A stretch of 7,896 nt of DNA from Treponema sp. (GTDB lineage Bacteria > Spirochaetota > Spirochaetia > Treponematales > Breznakiellaceae): NCBI GenBank assembly GCA_009780285.1, contig WRAL01000055.1, forward strand, positions 1 to 7,896. The letters are read 5' to 3'. Position numbers and translations under genes: made by a program. The notes beneath the pieces are model-generated. The model saw only the letters and a program-made list of their open reading frames with translations, was not told the origin of the DNA and did not search any database. The stretch's first letter is position 1. Each line of letters begins with the position of its first letter. Positions 5,189 through 7,896 of the stretch are shown here, piece by piece.

Positions 5189-6602
5189 TAATCGAGCCAT
5201 GAACTTTGATCGCCTTGAGGATCAGCGCGTTTTTAAGCGCCGAAGACCGTCCCCGGCCGCGAAATCGAGGCCGCGGCTTCCGCGCCCCGAATCCGGCTTT
5301 TCGCAGGAAGTGTGGCCCCGTATCTCGCAGGCGAAAAAGGCGCGGCGGCAGAGGCCGTCCCGCAGGCGCGGGCGAGGGATCGTCGAGGCGACGCTCCTTA
5401 GGCTTGAGGGCCTGGGAAGCCTGCTTCTTGATCTGGCCCTTGCCCTGCCTCGGGCGCTCGACGCGCGTCCTAATAGGAAAGGAAAAGGGCAAAGGCCCGG
5501 CTTCGCTCGGCCCGCCTCAGCCCGCCGGCCTTGGGAAGGGGAGCGGGAAGCCCGCGAAAGCTCGGACGGCCGACGAGCGGCCGACGGCCGGCCAGGCCCC
5601 CTTTTCAGCCTTGGCCAAAAAACGCTCGAGCGCTTCTCCAAGCTCGCCGTCCTTACCCTCGCGCTTATCGCGATAGGGACCGTCGTCCTTAGCTGGGACA
5701 GGATTTCCTCGTGGCTCAATTTCAGCGCCGAGATTTCCCACGCCTCCCTTACCGACCCGATCGCGCCCTTGAGCCTGCGCTACGGCGAGACGGCCCTCTC
5801 GCAGGGAAGGCTTGGGGGCTACGACGCCGACGCCCTCGACGGGCATTTCGGCCTTACGGAAACCTTCGCGTGGACGCATTACACGGTGGCCCCCGGCGAC
5901 ACGGTTTCGGGCATAGCGGCGAGGCATTCGATCTCGCAGGAATCGATCATCGCCCTTAACGACATAAAGGAAACCTGGAACCTTCAGGCCGGAAGGACCC
6001 TGAGAATCCCCAACATGAACGGCGTTCCCTACACCGTGGCCGGAGGCGACACGCTGGAAAGAATAGCGCTTTCCACCGGGGCGCCGCTTAACGTCCTTCT
6101 GGACGCGAACGACATAAGGGACTCGAACATAGCGCCGGGGCAGACGCTCTTTATTCCCGGCGGAAGGATGAACCAGGCGGATCTGAGCCGCGCGATCTGG
6201 CGCGCCCCCGACCGCCCCTTTATCCGTCCCGTTCCGGGAAGGATCACCAGCGGCTTCGGCTGGCGCGAGGATCCCCTTAGGCCCGGCTCCGGAGCGATGC
6301 AGCTTCACAGGGCCGTGGATCTGGCCGGAAGGGTGGGCGATCCCGTCCGCGCCTCCATGGCCGGAACCGTGGCGCACAGGGGGGCGACGCCGACCATGGG
6401 CAACTTCCTTATCCTGCAGCACGGGGAATACCAGACGCTTTACGCGCACCTGTCGGCCTTTTCCGTGTCCGTCGGCCAGACCGTAAGGCAGGGTCAGCAG
6501 ATAGGGCTTGTGGGCGACACCGGCAGAACCACCGGCCCGCATCTCCATTTCGCCGTCTTCCACAACGGCGAGCCTGTCAACCCGGTTGACCGATGGAGAT
6601 AA
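5166..6602 (+). CDS. Membrane-anchored LysM-LysM-M23 peptidoglycan endopeptidase
   Basis: This is a cell-wall hydrolase or hydrolase activator of the LytM/M23 zinc-peptidase family, acting in the periplasm on peptide cross-links. The 478-residue protein has a long, strongly basic, Pro/Arg/Ala-rich cytoplasmic region (1-155) and one membrane segment (about 159-176, LAVLTLALIAIG). A linker follows, then two LysM glycan-binding domains (about 238-282, starting HYTVAPGDT; 288-331, starting PYTVAGGDT) and the C-terminal M23 domain (about 354-478). The zinc and catalytic residues are intact: H381 and D385 in LHRAVD, H428 in YAHL, and H459/H461 in GPHLHF. An active enzyme is therefore expected, unlike EnvC/NlpD-type activators, which lose them. 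The start is uncertain. ATG 5166 and ATG 5199 both lack a clear ribosome site, and GTG 5310 is the only later candidate before the membrane segment, so a long N-terminal tail is unavoidable. It is divergent from lepB. Confidence 0.88.
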   Translation: MPEAENVDNRAMNFDRLEDQRVFKRRRPSPAAKSRPRLPRPESGFSQEVWPRISQAKKARRQRPSRRRGRGIVEATLLRLEGLGSLLLDLALALPRALDARPNRKGKGQRPGFARPASARRPWEGEREARESSDGRRAADGRPGPLFSLGQKTLERFSKLAVLTLALIAIGTVVLSWDRISSWLNFSAEISHASLTDPIAPLSLRYGETALSQGRLGGYDADALDGHFGLTETFAWTHYTVAPGDTVSGIAARHSISQESIIALNDIKETWNLQAGRTLRIPNMNGVPYTVAGGDTLERIALSTGAPLNVLLDANDIRDSNIAPGQTLFIPGGRMNQADLSRAIWRAPDRPFIRPVPGRITSGFGWREDPLRPGSGAMQLHRAVDLAGRVGDPVRASMAGTVAHRGATPTMGNFLILQHGEYQTLYAHLSAFSVSVGQTVRQGQQIGLVGDTGRTTGPHLHFAVFHNGEPVNPVDRWR

Positions 6603-6740
6603 ATGCGGTACAGTGAGCCGCGCGCGCTCCGTGCCGCGCGGAAACGTAAGAACGTAAGACCTAACGTAAGACGTATAGAGAAGAAAAAAGAACCGCCTCG
6701 CTGGCGGCCGCCAATTTTGGAAATGAGGATGCATGCGTAA
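6603..6740 (+). CDS. Possible 45-codon very basic small protein
   Basis: An ORF begins with ATG immediately after the M23 stop (TAAATG). GGAG (6595-6598) lies four bases upstream, and the ORF runs through the whole apparent spacer to TAA at 6738-6740, overlapping the next small gene by eight bases. The product has 16 Arg/Lys in 45 residues, with a repeated NVR stretch that comes from the direct DNA repeats below it. The third codon position is noticeably less GC-rich than in the neighbours, and hairpins and repeats occupy the same bases. It may therefore be a chance ORF in a regulatory spacer. No family is recognised. Confidence 0.25.
   Translation: MRYSEPRALRAARKRKNVRPNVRRIEKKKEPPRWRPPILEMRMHA
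6618..6641 (+). terminator. GC hairpin after the M23 gene
   Basis: CCGCGCG (6618-6624) pairs perfectly with CGCGCGG (6635-6641) across a 10-base loop, starting 15 bases after the M23 stop. No T-run follows (AAACGTAAG), so termination would be weak. It may instead protect the 3' end of the M23 mRNA. Confidence 0.35.
6643..6675. repeat. AACGTAAG direct-repeat cluster
   Basis: AACGTAAG occurs at 6643-6650, 6651-6658 and 6663-6670, and a fourth partial copy ACGTA lies at 6671-6675. The spacing of 8, 12 and 8 bases makes two pairs offset by 20 bases, roughly two helical turns, so all pairs would face the same side of the DNA. TATAGA (6674-6679) right after could be a -10 for the small gene at 6733, with the repeats covering the -35 zone. 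This layout resembles an activator-binding site, but no regulator is identified. Confidence 0.5.
6681..6707 (-). terminator. Intrinsic terminator on the minus strand
   Basis: Read on the minus strand, CCGCC-loop-GGCGG (6693-6707, loop of 5) is followed by TTCTTTTTTCTT (6681-6692), a standard Rho-independent layout. No minus-strand gene is visible to its right inside the window, so it would stop antisense transcription entering the M23 gene. On the plus strand the same stem continues into the palindrome GGCGGCCGCC (6703-6712) and then AATTTT, giving at best a weak plus-strand terminator. Confidence 0.4.
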
Positions 6741-6864
6741 TTTGGTGCTGGTGCTTGCCGCTCTTATCGCGGCCGTTACTTTTTTAAGGGCCTACGAAGG
6801 CGACGAGGCTGCCGAGGGAATGATGGCGCCGGCTATAGAGCTGCCATTGCCGAGCGGCGAGTAG
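6733..6864 (+). CDS. 43-residue exported or membrane-anchored small protein
   Basis: The ORF starts MRNLVLVLAALIAAV: a basic residue, then an uninterrupted hydrophobic stretch of about 13 residues, then FLRAYEGDE and an acidic, proline-containing tail ending LPLPSGE. This looks like an uncleaved signal anchor with a short external tail. Cleavage after a small residue near AAV or LRA would leave only about 20-25 residues. GAGG (6725-6728) lies four bases before the ATG. The stop is 23 bases before the next gene, so it is likely co-transcribed with the genes to apt. I recognise no family. Codon use and the clean ribosome site make it more credible than the overlapping basic ORF. Confidence 0.6.
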   Translation: MRNLVLVLAALIAAVTFLRAYEGDEAAEGMMAPAIELPLPSGE

Positions 6865-6887
6865 CCAAGCCGGCGAGGGGAGCGAAA

Positions 6888-7136
6888 ATGCCTGCGGAGA
6901 AAGAAAAGACCGTCGCGCGCGGCGGCGTCGCGTTCGACTCCCTTCTCGACGAAACCTGCGAGCGCCTCCTGGACATGCAGATCAGGCACTCGATCCGGCG
7001 CATGCGCGAGCTTGAGCTTCGGCTCGCCGGCCTTGAGGACGAGCTTAACGATTTCATCGGAAAATCCGTCCTGATGCCCGACGCGCCCGGCAAGGAGAGG
7101 CGCTTACGCCCGTGGAAGCAAAAAGGAAGGCCCTGA
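6888..7136 (+). CDS. Small coiled-coil protein of unknown function
   Basis: The product has 82 residues and is highly charged, with no membrane segment. Residues 17-60 form a predicted amphipathic helix or coiled coil (SLLDETCERLLDMQI followed by HSIRRMRELELRLAGLEDEL), and the last 15 residues are basic (KERRLRPWKQKGRP). It has an excellent ribosome site GAGGGGAG (6875-6882) five bases before the ATG. Its 3' end overlaps the next gene by 25 bases, so translation is probably coupled. The size and charge recall exonuclease VII small subunit (XseB), but the XseB sequence pattern is not present. Function unknown. Confidence 0.75.
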   Translation: MPAEKEKTVARGGVAFDSLLDETCERLLDMQIRHSIRRMRELELRLAGLEDELNDFIGKSVLMPDAPGKERRLRPWKQKGRP

Positions 7137-7528
7137 TAATCGCCGACGAGGAAACCCTGGCGAGCGCCTCTCTCCTGGCGGCCCAGATCCGCGCGGCCGA
7201 AGGCTTGCCCTACGGCGCCTCAGTCGTTCCGGCGGCGGAATTTTCCGAGACGGACCTGCTCGCCGCGGAGGTTTTTTTCCTTGGCTGCTCAAGGCCGTCG
7301 CCGGAATCTTTTCGCAGGATCGAGGGGATGCTCGCCCGCGCCAATTTCGCCGGGCGATCCTGCGGCGTTTTTTCCAAGAGCGCCTCGGCGCTCGAATATC
7401 TTTCGAAAATTCTTAAAGCCAGCGACGTTTTTGTGGCGAGGGCTCGCCTTGGGGAAGGCGCCTGGCCGCGCGAGCTTGTCGAGGGCGCGCTGCGCGGGGG
7501 AGCTAAAATTGAGCGGCATCAATCTTGA
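7112..7528 (+). CDS. Flavodoxin-fold-like protein lacking the FMN phosphate loop
   Basis: The protein of 138 residues starts with a beta strand KALIIADEE, where flavodoxins have their first strand and phosphate loop. The flavodoxin TxTGNT-type motif is missing (DEETLASAS instead). A strand typical of the middle of the fold, AAEVFFLGCSRPSPESF, follows, then a segment like the flavodoxin gkkvavF strand (FAGRSCGVFSKSASALEYL) and a final helix. FMN binding is therefore doubtful and the fold is an inference from pattern. The start is GTG 7112-7114, with AAGGAGAGG (7092-7100) about 11 bases upstream. It overlaps the upstream gene by 25 bases and apt by 20 bases, which suggests a tight operon. Its role beside apt is unknown. 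Confidence 0.65.
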   Translation: MEAKRKALIIADEETLASASLLAAQIRAAEGLPYGASVVPAAEFSETDLLAAEVFFLGCSRPSPESFRRIEGMLARANFAGRSCGVFSKSASALEYLSKILKASDVFVARARLGEGAWPRELVEGALRGGAKIERHQS

Positions 7529-7896
7529 CGACTACATCCGGAAGATTCCGGACTTTCCGAAAAAGGGCATTCTTTACTACGACATCACCGGCATACTGGC
7601 CAGCCCGGAAGCCTTCAGGCACTGCATAGACTCGATGGTGGGCCTGTACAAGGGCGCCGCGATAGACGCCGTGGCGGCGATAGAGGCGAGGGGCTTTATT
7701 TTCGCCGCTCCCCTGGCCGCCGAGCTGCGCATCCCCCTTATACTGATACGGAAAGGGGGCAAGCTGCCGGGCGTGACGCTTTCCAAAAAGTACGATCTTG
7801 AGTACGCGCAGGCGGAAATAGAGGTGCACAAGGACGACATTCCCCAGGGCGGGCGGATCCTCCTCCTGGACGATCTTGTCGCCACCGGCGGGACCC
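7509..7896 (+). CDS. apt: Adenine phosphoribosyltransferase, 5' part
   Basis: This is a purine-salvage enzyme that converts adenine and PRPP to AMP and pyrophosphate in the cytoplasm. The visible 129 residues include the N-terminal adenine-side motif IPDFPKKGILYYDIT, the ARGFIFAAPLA block, IRKGGKLPG, and the PRPP-binding loop ILLLDDLVATGGT at the right edge. The gene continues past the window, so about a third is missing. The start is TTG 7509-7511, chosen because GGGGGAG (7496-7502) is correctly spaced upstream and because family members begin with a short lead before the DYIR-IPDFP block; no ATG is available. It overlaps the flavodoxin-like gene by 20 bases. Confidence 0.95.
   Translation, partial: MSGINLDDYIRKIPDFPKKGILYYDITGILASPEAFRHCIDSMVGLYKGAAIDAVAAIEARGFIFAAPLAAELRIPLILIRKGGKLPGVTLSKKYDLEYAQAEIEVHKDDIPQGGRILLLDDLVATGGT

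Noticed and set aside
5310..5312. GTG as the true start of the M23 gene
   Set aside because: AGGA lies only a base or so before it, too close to serve as a ribosome site, so the upstream ATGs are kept, though without strong support.
5517..6734. Minus-strand ORF of 405 codons opposite the M23 gene
   Set aside because: It mirrors the LysM and M23 domains, which are clearly coded on the plus strand. No family pattern appears in the minus translation.
6888..7136. Exonuclease VII small subunit (XseB)
   Set aside because: The size is right, but the conserved XseB pattern (LE-IV-LE-G-L-LEESL) is missing and no xseA is visible.

Overview
The window is a GC-rich, densely packed bacterial chromosome segment with no mobile element, CRISPR array, rRNA or tRNA that I can see. 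The gene families point to a diderm bacterium, and I tentatively favour a spirochaete of the Treponema group. The reasons are a solitary groES with no groEL beside it, a DksA with a canonical tip, a DUF115/Maf-like protein of the kind found near flagellar and surface-glycan functions, and heavy use of short leaders and overlapping genes. This placement is an inference from gene content, not from any marker gene.

Left part (1-874): a short promoter region drives groES (133-399, + strand). It faces dksA (452-874, - strand), and a GC-rich hairpin sits between the two stops. No groEL lies in the window.

Middle part (982-5151, - strand): three genes form an apparent operon, read right to left. 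They are a very short type I signal peptidase (lepB-like, 4774-5151), an FtsI/SpoVD-type penicillin-binding protein with a C-terminal PASTA domain (2921-4777), and a DUF115 protein (982-2928). The first junction is an ATGA overlap and the second an 8-base overlap. The DUF115 gene carries two in-frame minisatellites in the linker after its core domain.

Right part (5166-7896, + strand): divergent from lepB by only 14 bases is a membrane-anchored LysM-LysM-M23 peptidoglycan hydrolase (5166-6602). It is followed by a roughly 130-base stretch with hairpins, a direct-repeat cluster and a possible 45-codon basic ORF. Then comes a tight run of a 43-codon exported or anchored peptide (6733-6864), an unrecognised 82-codon coiled-coil protein (6888-7136), a degenerate flavodoxin-fold protein (7112-7528), and the 5' part of apt (7509 to the window end).

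The central theme is envelope growth. A septal transpeptidase, a signal peptidase and a possible glycan-modifying enzyme are expressed one way, and a peptidoglycan hydrolase is expressed the other way from the same short intergenic gap. I found no convincing new multi-gene system. The points most worth a second look are the minisatellites in the DUF115 gene, the shared lepB/M23 promoter gap, the small ORFs with repeats at 6603-6864, and the perfect palindrome in front of dksA.
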